The notes under the pieces: model-generated
The model's input: the letters and a program-made list of their open reading frames with translations, nothing else
Told to the model about the DNA's origin: nothing
Databases searched by the model: none
Position numbers and translations under genes: made by a program
Source: Eunapius fragilis
Taxonomy: Eukaryota > Porifera > Demospongiae > Spongillida > Spongillidae
Direction: 5' to 3'
Length of the DNA: 64,000 nt
Assembly: GCA_963681505.1 (NCBI GenBank)
Contig: OY811973.1
Span: forward strand, 8,281,263-8,345,262
Shown here: in pieces, positions 39,496 through 50,390 of the stretch
Numbering within the stretch: position 1 is the first letter of the stretch
Layout: each line of letters starts with the position of its first letter

Positions 39496-39589
39496 TGAGA
39501 CACATGATATATTAGCACCCATGGGCGCCCCCAGCTTTTCTGGAAAGGGAGGGGCAGGATAGGGCAAGGGGGCGCCATTTGACAACCGC

Positions 39590-39855
39590 GAATACGTTGT
39601 CCGCTTTCGGCAGATTCAACCAGTGAGGGGGTGGGGGTGCTGTCCGCTTCCGGCCGATTCAACCAGTGGGGGTGGGGGGGAGGGGCTGATCTCAGCTTTC
39701 GGTCGATTCAACCAATCAGCGCGCTTCGGCAGATTCAACCAGTGGGTGGTGGGTGCTGTCCGCTTTCAGCCAATTCAGCCAGTGGGGGGTGCGCATGTAC
39801 GTAAACTTATTACAAGGGGGGGGGGGGCATGGCCCCCCCCCCCCCCCCCCCCCGG
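39590..39855. repeat. G-rich tandem repeat with TGTCCGCTTTCGGC units
   Basis: Units of about 40 bases combine GCTGTCCGCTTTCGGC, GATTCAACCAGTGGG and a G run. The block ends in an inverted G12-CAT-GG-C18 structure. The same CTGTCCGCTTC-plus-G-run design recurs at 52600-53230. Confidence 0.8.
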
Positions 39856-42500
39856 GGACGCCAATGGCACCCTTGGCCTGGATTATCACCAGTTGAACTT
39901 ATTTTTGTCTTGAGTGGATCGGCTGAAATTACAGCTTGTACGAAGGCATTGCAAGCCACTTCAAATTCATGTATGCAACTTTGCCTCACCACATGCATTG
40001 CAGCAAACAATCCTAAATACATTTAATCTCAAAAAACCGTGTTCATGATTTAAGCTCATCACTGAACAGCCATACATTTAGCAGTGTTGTCCAAGTCTCC
40101 ATCTCTCCAATTATTAAATATGGTTGGAGAGTAAACAGTGACATCTGAGCAAAAGCTTTCAGATCTCTGCCAACCAAGGAACCTGAATATCAGCATATTC
40201 GCTTTGCCCTTGGCTTCACATGAAATCCGGAGTAATTGAAGGCCTCCATAAAAGCTTGAAGTTGCAAATTGTCTTTGCTTTTCAATGTACTCAGAATGCT
40301 GCGAACAAAGTATTTCAGTGGTCCCAGCAAAAGTGTGTGTAATACCTCAAGAGGAATACAGCTGTATATTATAAATAAGATATCAAAATTATATATTTTA
40401 TATTTGCAAACTTACCAAATTTAATACTGCTGTTTGCTTATCACACAGCCCAGATGCAGTCTTCAGCTCAGTTCGCCGTTCCCCATGTGCTGAAGCAATT
40501 TTCTGAAATTCAGAGATGCTCGCCTCCTTACTTTGCATAATCCCTATCAGATCAGGTGAGTTGTTTACATTGGCCTATAAGGTTGAATTAACAGCACAGC
40601 AGGTTTGAATTAAATGACTGTACATACCGTACACACTCTGCAGAACATTATTGGTCCTCCAGTCATGTGGCCAAGAATTTATGATGTTCTGGGATTGTCA
40701 CAGAGTATCGCAAGCACTGAGCAATAACAAATACATTCTGGTTGAGCATGGCATCAAACATCTCAACTCCATTTTCTAGTGTGCAAAGATCTTTGACAAC
40801 AGCACTCATCGTGTCAACAGCTGCTGCGGTATTAGATGCACACAACAGACGAATATGGCGAAGATGATGGTTTTGCTGTTTTGGAAGACCAGCCAAAAGC
40901 AAACACCATACGTCAAACAGATTCCATTGTTTGTTGCGGTTTCCACTGAGATGATCAGAGTACAGCAATAATGGAGCAACGACAACAGCCATTTCTTTGG
41001 CTTTCTCCTTTACAGGATGTGGAGAGGTGAAGCATTTAGTTTCCTATTTGCAGAAAGGGATAACATTAATCAATGCCTATGAAGACGAACCTCTGAATCC
41101 ATCTGATATCAGATATACGATATCTGTACCAGAATTGCACCAGAATTGGGAATTTTAATTGTGTGATAAATAGCTATTGATAAATAGCAATACTCTGACA
41201 ATCGGAATCTCCTTTATAGTGACTTCATCATGGCCAAGAAATAGAGTATTGTCCTCTGCTGTCAAAGAAAGTGATTCACTGGGAAACAGCTTGGAATACT
41301 GCCACATATTGTACAGGGGGAGAACTGACACGTGAACCTCCTTATCACGTGCCTAGAAATTTCAATGTATGCAATTGTACAATATCATCTGTTCTGCACT
41401 TTTGCTACCACCCGTCCAGATCCAAGGTTATCACTATAAAATTCAATGAAATCATTCACATATATGACCTTGCTCTTGTACAGAATTGTAACAGCTTGAT
41501 ATGCTGCCTCCTTGTTCCCTTTATCAGCCTCCCACATCTCGCTATGACTTATACACATGTAGAGGAAATATTCCAATCTAAAACACCTAAGCAACTTACG
41601 ATACAACATCTGTATGTGATACAGGCAATCTTTGAATAGAGCTGCTGATAGCAGAGTTTCTAAAACAACGCTGCACAACATCAATGGGTTAAGATAAAAG
41701 GGTTCTCCAGTCTCAGTATGCATCTAAATTGAGTGTGAAAAATAGTTGGCAGTCTGTTTAAAAATTATAATTGTGTGATATATTAATAGCCATGGTATAC
41801 TTACGCATACCAGTGATGGTGTTACATAACCAGGCAAAGCAAATCTCTTTAAATCATATAATGATGGTGACGATGGATCGTCCCTTTTGATGATGTGGCA
41901 CATAAACTTCACATTTCTTTCACCCTTATATAGTTAATTGATGATCATCTTCATAGCATGGCTTACCAGAGGACGAGAACTGTGATAGACTGCATATAAA
42001 AGTGCAAACTGTTCTGAAGGAAATTGTTCTGTGTGCTGATTTGGCACTACGTCTAGACATTGCCCCGGATAGAATGAATGACATTTTAGATCAGCTTTGT
42101 TTAACTAACTAGTCACTGTTGATTCTTCACATTCAGATTCAGTCTGAATATCTGATTCACAATCAGAATCAGAGCCAGAACTACTGGATGCGATATTTTC
42201 ACATGCTAGCTCCTCTTCAGACTCCTCTGCAGTGGGTACTTCAAGGTACATATTACCTTCACTGACATCGTAGTGTGCATTGTCCATATCAAACTGCATG
42301 CATATGTGAAATTGTTTGGATTTATATATTGTTCATCCACATCACTTAGTTACCTCAGCTCATTTTATTGAGATTCTAGAGTTTCACCAAACTCCCTGTG
42401 GTTGCTAGATAGTTTATGTCGACAAAGTTGGGATGAATATTCGAACTGAATATTACAAATGCTGCAGTGCCTGGCATGCGTGAATAAGCATAGGTAGATG
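39856..42500 (-). pseudogene. Degenerate C2H2-type transposon gene
   Basis: Reading leftward on the minus strand: a C2H2 zinc finger CSICNIQFEYSSQLCRHKL with the H-x4-H pair (near 42430-42400), an acidic Ser/Asp/Glu segment (42300-42105), then LLLYSDHLSGNRNKQWNLF and HIRLLCASNTAAAVDTM (40990-40800). An exon with NNSPDLIGIMQSKEASISEF (about 40570-40420) and one with VLHTLLLGPLKYFVRSIL (about 40350) follow. An in-frame TGA interrupts the last exon between AKRIC and YSGSLVGRDLK (near 40198). The layout matches a transposon-encoded protein family I have seen in sponges and cnidarians, whose superfamily I cannot name. The stop and broken frames indicate decay. Confidence 0.55.
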
Positions 42501-42690
42501 GAAAAGTGGAATAAGCATCTTTTCGTAAGATACTTGATGTCAAAAGACGTATACACAACAAACCACAACCTCAATCTCCCGCGAGACCCATTAAAATCAC
42601 ACATATATAGTACCTGTTGCCATGTTCGTGGAGCGATAGACGATCACGTGATTTTGCTAGTTGGGCGTGACCCAACCTTGGGATGCTAAG

Positions 42691-42883
42691 GCAGAGACGT
42701 CAACTTACGTTATAATTTATCCGTGTGACGGAAGTAGCCCCTGTCTGTTTTGAATGCGTTCTGCTCTCATAAAAGCTATGAGATAGTTACTAACACACAT
42801 AGTAAGAGATAGTTCTTCAAGCAGAACGACAGACAGGGACTACTTCCGTCTCACGGATAAATTACGTAAGTTGACGTCTCTGC
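42691..42883. mobile_element. 193-bp palindromic MITE
   Basis: The left end GCAGAGACGTCAACTTACGT continues to TAATTTATCCGTG and CGGAAGTAG, and is matched in inverted orientation by the right end with only a few differences over about 75 bases. A central unpaired region of about 40 bases is AT-rich. No coding sequence. Confidence 0.85.
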
Positions 42884-43197
42884 TACGGTCGGTTCACTCC
42901 CAACTACTTGCAGAGGTCAGTTTTATAACAAAGCAAAGCATTTACGTGGTGCATTTACTTGTAGTCTTAACACATAAATTAGCCTGATAAATCACATAGC
43001 CACAGTTTGTTGTCCTGGCACCATTTAGTTTGTGCCATTATGGTACTCATATGGTCCTCATATTTGTACCATATGCTTCATTTGTAACATAAACGAGGCA
43101 CATATGTGCACCATATATGCCACTTGCTATAGTTGGCACTGATATTATGAACCAGAAACCATATTGTGCCATATATGACCATCATTGATGTGCGTTA

Positions 43198-44460
43198 CAG
43201 TGCCGGCTCGGATCAACAAACTATTCACACCTCGGAACAACGAACTATTAAAGCAATTCACAGTTTATCTATGTGCCCTATAATTGCATTAGCGGGTAAG
43301 CTTAGCGGCATACTACGTAAACTTTCTCAGGTCAATTGCGGTTGATAGAAGTCTTTTCGATAACGTAGTGACGTCAGCCGCGAGCTTGGAATCGAGGCGC
43401 AGCTGAAGGTGTGGCATGCGAACAGATATGTTTTCTTTTTCGTAGGCAATAGCACCCGAGCAACACAGTGAAGCTGTGCGTAAGGTGTGGTTTGTCCAGT
43501 CAAAGAAAGACTGCATCAGTCTAGGATAGAGGACCATTGGCATACACATTTATACTGCTGCCCAAAACATAATCACCCATGCACTGCACGCGTAGTACAC
43601 ACCGCAAATAGCTGGATAGGAGCGCTTTGCTGTCACCTTCTTTGATGACATTTACACTCTCCATGCATGACTCCATCCAATCCAAGCTACACATGGAAAG
43701 GGGTTGTGGAGTGATGGCGTTCTTTATGCTCACACCATCATGCTTTTGCAACAGATCAATGGATACGACAGTGATTTAGCATGATAAATGTGGATGGAAC
43801 CATACACTGTCAAAAATGGGACATCAGAAAACTGTTTAGGACAGCTTTGCCAACCATTCATGCAAAACATAGATCAATTGCGTTCAGGTCACTGGCCCAT
43901 TGCAGTAGCGGATCCAGAGGGGGGGCTGAAACAATATTCACAATTAATTTTCACCATAGAAGGCATTGTCAGTACCATATATGGTGAAAATGAATTGTGA
44001 ATATGATTCGAGCCCCCTACCCCCCCTGGATCCGCTACTGCATTGAGGCAGATCGACGTTGCGGACAAATGTCTGTGGAGTACGATCAGGTTAATTAGGC
44101 TGCCTGCCACGGGGATCTAAGCTACATGTAATGCTGCTTCTTTGTATGTGTAGGAACCATACACACTTGTGCATAACTATACATGCATACAGAATACATT
44201 GTACGATTGAGTAACAAAACATATCTGTTCGCATGCCACTCCTTCAGCTGCGCCTCGATTCCAAGCTCGCGGCTGACGACACTACGTAATCGAAGAGCGG
44301 GGAAACTTCTATCAACCGCAATTGACCTGAGAAAGTTTACGCAGTCATGCCGCTAAGCTTACCCGCTAATGCAATTATAGGGCACATAGATAAACTGTGA
44401 ATTGCTTTGATAGTTTGTTATTCCGAGGTGTGAATAGTTCGCTGTTCCGAGCCGGCACTG
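43198..44460. mobile_element. 1.26-kb foldback DNA element (copy A)
   Basis: The left end CAGTGCCGGCTCGG and the right end CCGAGCCGGCACTG close long inverted arms of about 240 bases, including GCCGCGAGCTTGGAATCGAG. TA lies on both sides. The interior carries a nested hAT-like MITE at 43903-44040. Short minus-strand frames (43313-43751) match no family I know. Confidence 0.82.
43903..44040. mobile_element. hAT-like palindromic MITE (copy A)
   Basis: 138 bases start CAGTAGCGGATCCAGAGGGG and end CCCCTGGATCCGCTACTG. The interior CAATTAATTTTCACCATA pairs with ATGGTGAAAATGAATTG. CAG-GGCGGATCCAG termini are typical of hAT-derived MITEs. CATTG occurs at both flanks, shorter than the usual 8-bp hAT duplication. 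Confidence 0.78.
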
Positions 44461-44542
44461 TAGTTCATATTAATTTGATTACATAATTAGAACTTCCTGG
44501 GTGTGTATCTGTTTCTTGTCGCGTGATCAGTACTTCTATGCT

Positions 44543-45610
44543 ATGGCCCACAAGACGTTTCAAGTCGACAAGGTTGAGCGAGCTACCAAACTACTACAGT
44601 TATCAACGGTCGACGAAGCAGTCAAAGGACGACTAAAAATCCAATGCGAAGCCACGTTCAGCACATCGAGAAAAATCGTGAACATTGCTGAATTCGACAA
44701 TAGATTCCTAGCTACCGTTCATGCTGCGTACTCTGAACATTACCCGCTGGTTCTGACACCTGACGTCATTTGGATGTGCATTGCGCAAGGCTTTGCGAAA
44801 CACGTCAACTGTAATGCGGAGAAGCTACGTCACCTCTTCGTCCAACACAAGGATAAGAAGGAACTCCACACGTGTCGTGACGATCTTGTCAAAGGATCCC
44901 CATCTAACCCTTGGCCTGAGGTATTCGATGACTTCTCCGCCCAAATTAAAACAGCAGTGGGAGATAAGGTATACGGAGCTTTAACTCCGTCATTCACAAC
45001 GACGGGTCCAGTCGAGAGAGCTGCAGCACAATTGGTGATAATGGACGCCTTTAAGGAGTACTTCAGTTACACGGTACACTCAAGGTGTGGTATTCCGGAG
45101 ATTACCCTAGAAGGAACGGTGTCAGATTGGATAGCTCTCAAGGAAAAAGCAATCGCATTGAGAGATTTCGACCTCTCATGGTGGACAGATGAACTAAATC
45201 CTATACTGGATCAGTTTGTGAAGGCTGCTTCCGGTAGAGTAGACCAGAAGTTCTGGTCATCCATTTATAAACTTGGAGGAGGGTCAGGTGGACCTTTTAT
45301 CACAGGATGGATAACCACCCTTTTCCCATACATTGGCGAGAAAAGGAACGGCTACATAGGCCTGTGGAGAGAGAGAAGTGGTGATGTTAATTTTCGTGGC
45401 ATGACAAGTGACAAATTCTCACCAGGCCTCTGCTCCACCCCTTTCAAATGGGACTATTATGGTACTGCGTATCCAATGATATTCTATTCTGGGTTCATGG
45501 CCATCAGCCAAGACCCAAGTACCTTGGCCTTACGTCCTGAAATAGGGTGGGCTGTGGCTGAACAATCTCAACTTGATCATCAAATAGCGGAGCTGGAAAA
45601 AAAGAAATGA
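44543..45610 (+). CDS. DUF4419 protein copy 4, intact, single exon
   Basis: The 355-codon frame starts at ATG 44543 (MAHKTFQVDKVERATKLLQL). An upstream in-frame start would add 14 residues, but the alignment with copy 3 favours this one. It retains PLVLTPDVIWMCIAQGF, SPSNPWPEVFDDFSAQIK, CGIPEITLEGTVSDW and LGGGSGGPFITGWITTLFPY, and ends SQLDHQIAELEKKK. It has the short RSGDVNFRGM segment like copies 1 and 2 but the AELEK tail of copy 3, so it looks mosaic. No domain other than DUF4419 is visible and the function is unknown. Confidence 0.88.
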   Translation: MAHKTFQVDKVERATKLLQLSTVDEAVKGRLKIQCEATFSTSRKIVNIAEFDNRFLATVHAAYSEHYPLVLTPDVIWMCIAQGFAKHVNCNAEKLRHLFVQHKDKKELHTCRDDLVKGSPSNPWPEVFDDFSAQIKTAVGDKVYGALTPSFTTTGPVERAAAQLVIMDAFKEYFSYTVHSRCGIPEITLEGTVSDWIALKEKAIALRDFDLSWWTDELNPILDQFVKAASGRVDQKFWSSIYKLGGGSGGPFITGWITTLFPYIGEKRNGYIGLWRERSGDVNFRGMTSDKFSPGLCSTPFKWDYYGTAYPMIFYSGFMAISQDPSTLALRPEIGWAVAEQSQLDHQIAELEKKK

Positions 45611-46139
45611 CCACGGTTTCGGTGATGCTAATTTACGCTTTGTTCCATTAGTACATGACATTCAATACTGAGTACTGTGTGGTGTGCATGTATGGTGAAT
45701 TAGCTTTCAGGGTGTTTTTTGTGTGTCTAAAACATGGAAGCATTCCCTGTGGAAAATATTGGAGTTTCCGGACATGGATAATCGATCTCCGAATACCCGC
45801 GTCACGCGATAAAAATTATTTGAATGGGATTAAGTGTATGGAGAAAGGTGTAAGAATGGTGTAAGGTGCTTGGTCAGTAGAGCCGACCGGGCCTAGCCTT
45901 TTATAGCTTCCACTTACAGGTAAACTGGAATTATCACCCTAACCTTATCTGGTTACACGCATGGTCAGGAGTACAGGTGTTCGGTATGAAATAACATGTA
46001 CCAGTCTCGCAAGCGAACACATTCAGGCATTACTCAACCACAAACCAGTTTTAAAAAATAAAATACAGTGCGCATAGGTATTCGGATAGCGCGCTATATA
46101 GCGTCCCGATAGGCCAGGACCGTTTTTTTTTTTTTTTTG
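45611..46139. repeat. 3' flank of copy 4, repeated at 60265-60830
   Basis: GACCACGGTTTCGGTGATGC, CCGGGCCTAGCCTTTTATAG and GGCCAGGACCG are shared in order with 60265-60830. The distant copy is the displaced 3' flank of DUF4419 copy 5. Confidence 0.9.
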
Positions 46140-46300
46140 AACTCATATGGTCCTCATATTGTAGCATATGCTTCATTTGTAACATAAACGAGGCACATAT
46201 GTGCACCATATGCCACTTGCTATATTTGGCACTGATATTATGAACTAGAAACCATATTGTGCCATATATGACCACATATATGATTCATTGATGTGCGTTA

Positions 46301-47554
46301 CATTGCCGGCTCGGAACAATTATTAAAGCAATTCACAGTTTATTTATGTGCCCTATAATTGCATTAGCGGGTAAGTTAGCGGCATGACTGCGTAAACTTT
46401 CTCAGGTCGATTGCGGTTGATAGAAGTCTTTTCGATTAAGTAGTGACGTCAGCCGCGAGCTTGGAATCGAGGCGCAGCTGAAGGTGTGGCATGCGAAAGA
46501 TATGTTTTCTTTTTCGTAGGCGGTAGCACCCGTGTAAATGTACGAGCAACACAGTGAAGCTGTGCGTAAGGTGTGGTTTGTCCAGTCAAAGAAAGACTGC
46601 ATCAAGTCTAGGATAGAGGACCATTTACACATTTATACTGCTGCCCAAAACATAATCACCCATGCACTAAACGCGTAGTACACACCGCAAATAGCTGGAT
46701 AGGAGCGCTTTGCTGTCACCTTCTTTGATGACATTTACACTCTCCATGCATGACTCCATCCAATCCAAGCTACACATGGAAAGGGGTTAATTTTGGAGTG
46801 ATGGCGTTCTTTATGCTCACACCATCATGCTTTTGCAACAGATCAATGGATACGACAGTGATTTAGCATGATAAATGTGAATGGCACCATACACTGTCAA
46901 AAATGGGACATGAGAAAACTGTTTAGGACTGCTTTGCCAACCATTCATGCAAAACATAGATCAATTGCGTTCAGGTCACTGGCCGATTGCAGTAGCGGAT
47001 CCAGAGGGGGGGCTGAAACAATATTCACAATTAATTTTCACCATAGAAGGCATTGTCAGTACCATACATGGTGAAAATGAATTGTGAATATGATTCGAAC
47101 CCCCTACCCCCCCTGGATCCGCTACTGCATTGAGGCAGATCGATGTTGCGGACAAATGTCTGTGGAGTACGATCAGGTTAATTAGGCTGCCTGCCACGGG
47201 GATCTAAGCTACATGTAATGCTGCTTCTTTGCATGTATAGGAACCATACACACTTGTGCATAGCTATACATGCATACAGAATACATTGTACGATTGAGTA
47301 ACGAAAAAAAAAACATATCTGTTCGCATGCCACTCCTTCAGCTGCGCCTCGATTCCAAGCTCGCGGCTGACGTCACTACGTAATCGAAGAGCGGGGAAAC
47401 TTCTATCAACCGCAATTGACCTGAGAAAGTTTACGCAGTCATGCCGCTAAGCTTACCCGCTAATGCAATTATAGGGCACATAGATAAACTGTGAATTGCT
47501 TTAATAGTTTGTTATTCCGAAGTGTGAATAGTTCGTTCTTCCGAGCCGGCACTG
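46301..47554. mobile_element. 1.25-kb foldback DNA element (copy B)
   Basis: Duplicate of 43198-44460 within the segmental duplication. Its left end has decayed (CATTGCCGGCTCGG and a short deletion), while the right end CCGAGCCGGCACTG and both flanking TA dinucleotides are kept. Confidence 0.82.
46990..47127. mobile_element. hAT-like palindromic MITE (copy B)
   Basis: Same length and position as the copy at 43903-44040, with a handful of substitutions. It was duplicated with its host segment rather than inserted independently. Confidence 0.78.
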
Positions 47555-48079
47555 TAGTTCATATTAATTTGATTACATAATTGGAACTTCCTGGGTGTGT
47601 ATCTGTTTCTTGTCGCGTGATCAGTACTTCTATGCTATGGCCCACAAGACGTTTCAAGTCGACAAGGTCGAGCGAGCTACCAAACTACTACAGTTATCAA
47701 CGGTCGACGAAGCAGTCAAAGGACGACTAAAAATCCAATGCGAAGCCACGTTCAGCACATCGAGAAAAATCGTGAACATTGCTGAATTCGACAATAGATT
47801 TCTAGCTACCGTTCATGCTGCGTACTCTGAACATTACCCGCTGGTTCTGACACCTGACGTTATTTGGATGTGCATTGCGCAAGGCTTTGCGAAACACGTC
47901 AACTGTAATGAGGAGAAGCTACGTCACCTTTTTGTCCAACACACGGGTAAGAAGGAACTCCACACGTGTCGTGGCGATCTTGTCAAAGGATCCTACGGTG
48001 GCCCGGTAGGTCGCGCTCTCGAGCGATGAGCTTCGAGCGGTTTAGACGTTGTGCTGAAGACACAAAAGCTGTTAAGCTC

Positions 48080-48260
48080 AGAGCTATGACACATTTAGCG
48101 TTCCGGCCGTAAGCCCAAAGCCCAGAGCAGTGACGCAATTAGCGTTACGGCCGTAAGCCCAAAGCCCAGAGCAATGACGCAATTAGCGTTACGGCCGTAA
48201 ACTCAAAGCCCAGGGCTATGACGCAATTAGCGCTCCGCCCAATGACTCAGAGCAATGACG
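48080..48260. repeat. Subterminal 45-bp repeats of the palindrome, left arm
   Basis: Four units contain AGCGTTACGGCCGTAAGCCC with AAAGCCCAGAGCAATGACGC. Each holds the palindrome ACGGCCGT. The mirror set lies at about 50880-51080. Confidence 0.85.
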
Positions 48261-48300
48261 CAATGACTCAGACCGAATTGGCGTTTAGTCCCAAAGGCGT

Positions 48301-49510
48301 TTAGTCTAAGAGCTCAGGGAGAACTATGGGATGGATCGGATATATTACGTCATATATGTTTACGGTGTCACGTGATGGAAAGTTCAGCAACATGCTTCGC
48401 AACGATCCTAAAGTGGAACGTAAGAAAGGCAGCTCATTGTTAGCGTTGAGGCTATCATTCTCATCAACTTGGTAGGTCTCATACTGCGCTATTGGAGGCA
48501 AAACAAGACCATCGCAAATGCTCGCATATTTACGCTTCGTCCACCACGTTTCAGCATGCAGGGTGTGTTTCAAGATTTGCATTTTGCAAAATACTTATTT
48601 TTAATTGTAGGCTCACTTGGCTAAAACGGAAAGTGGCTGAGCTTGGATTAAAACGACGTGGCCAACTTGAAACACCTCTACAACAACTAGTTAAAACTAT
48701 CAAGGTGTTCCCGTTTTTATTCATGTACTATCCTGAATTACCCTTGTTCCCCCCCCCCCCCCCCCCCCCCCCCCCCTCAGATGGAGCTGGTTTTTAAGAG
48801 TGAACTTAGATTAGATTATCAGTGGGTGGTCCAAGGCCTTACACTTCAGGCTGTCATTGCAGCCTTTAAGGATTTGCTGTGTGTACAAGTACTTGATAGT
48901 CTGCTGTAATCCAACTACAGTATGATCAATTGGTTAGAATGTGCAGGCACATGTACATGTAAGTGCATGTGTGCAAGGAAAATACATGCATGTAAGCTTA
49001 GTAGCCCTGTGGTTTAAGGGTTGTGTGTTTAGATAAACAATGTGGGTTGAGGGGTGGTACTTATATGCACACACACTTGGCCACAGCTTGTTTTGACTGT
49101 TCCTTTGTTCTGGCTTCATGTTTGCAGTGTTATTGTAGTTTGGCCTTGCAGGGTGTCCTGTGCGCATAAGAGCAGATTGTGGGAGTGATAATGTTGCTTC
49201 GGCACCACCATCATGATCGCTACTCTTGACCTAACTGCTTTGTGTTTGGAAGTTCCATCCGAAACACCGTAAATACATAAATTCTCATTCCTTTTTTTCA
49301 TGATGCATACTCTTGACAGCAAATTGAAAGCTGGTGGTCTAGACTGAGACGTTTCAGAACAGATTTTTAAAAAGGTATCTTGTTTATGAGTATGTGCTTT
49401 TTTTTTTTACTTATTAATTCTTTTCAGGGACTGGTGGAAGAAGGATTGTATGACACTACAATTGGTGCCAGCCAGCCACCCCAATTCTACCCTGATAAAT
49501 TTAAACTGAT
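48301..49510 (+). pseudogene. Integrase-like gene fragment captured in the palindrome
   Basis: In the left arm (+) splice-like segments read WLKRKVAELGLKRRGQLETP, then LRLDYQWVVQGLTLQAVIAA (about 48790-48870) and LVEEGLYDTTIGASQPPQFY (about 49430-49490). The first pieces resemble the helical region upstream of the catalytic core in a family of integrase-like animal proteins (LKRRG-TPL, then a GYR-type motif); this is a tentative match. No DDE core follows. A mirror copy is in the right arm. A 93-codon frame on the opposite strand (48582-48301) with HAETWWTKRKYASICDGLVL is the other readable piece, function unknown. Confidence 0.4.
48749..48777. repeat. Poly-C tract inside the palindrome, left arm
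   Basis: Nearly 30 C. The mirror arm has an interrupted poly-G of about 50 bases (50358-50408), one of the few places where the arms differ. Confidence 0.9.
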
Positions 49511-50357
49511 CATATTCTGTCATATTTGAACATAGCACAAGATGAAATCACAGCAGATAATTGCAAAGCTGTGTATTGTTTTTGTTTGTATGAATTATCC
49601 AAATTAGAATGAAAATGATTACTTGTGTTTTCCACCTAGTTGTTCAATGGTAGTGTCATGCAATCCTTCCACAAGTCCCTCAAAAGAATAAGTAAAAAAA
49701 AATGCACATACTCATAAACAAGATGCCTTAAAAAGTTAATCCACCAATTTGTAGCTGTTATGAAACGTCTCAGTCTAGACCACCAGCTTTCAATTCGCTG
49801 TCAAGAGTATGCAGCATGAAAAAAAGTAATGAGAATTTATGTATTTACGGTGTTTCGGATGGAGCTTCCAAACACAAAGCAGTTATGTCCAGAGTAGCGA
49901 TCATGATGGTGGTGCCGAAGCAACATTATCACTCCCACAATCTGCTCTTATGCGCACAGGACACCCTGCAAGGCCAAACTATAAAACACTGCAAACATGA
50001 AGCCAGAACAAAGGAACAGTCAAAACAAGCTGTGGCCAAGTGTGTGCGTGTGTGCATATAAGTACCACCCCTCAACCCACATTGTTTATCTAAACACACA
50101 ACCCTTAAACCACAGGGCTACTATGCTTACATGCATGTATTTTCCTTGCACACATGCACTTACATGTACATGTGCCTGCACATTCTAACCAATTGATCAT
50201 ACTGTAGTTGGATTACAGCAGACTATCAAGTACTTGTACACACAGCAAATCCTTAAAGGCTGCAATGACAGCCTGAAGTGTAAGGCCTTGGACCACCCAC
50301 TGATAAGAACTGATAATCTAATCTAAGGTCACTCTTAAAAACCAGCTCGATCTGAGT

Positions 50358-50390
<33 letters not shown>

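Larger units (their letters stand above)
43045..44542. repeat. Segmental duplication upstream of DUF4419 copy 4
   Basis: From ACTCATATGGTCCTCATATT to the DUF4419 start codon, about 1.5 kb matches 46140-47636 closely. The duplication continues through the gene, so the unit is about 3 kb. Confidence 0.92.

Noticed and set aside
43313-43751. Two minus-strand frames inside the foldback element as a transposase
   Set aside because: No recognisable motif, and the frames are not preserved in the duplicate at 46402-46840.
44501-44542. Upstream start codon extending DUF4419 copy 4 by 14 residues
   Set aside because: The extension (MCICFLSRDQ) is not shared by copy 3, whereas the MAHKTF/MADSTFKTF start aligns in both types.
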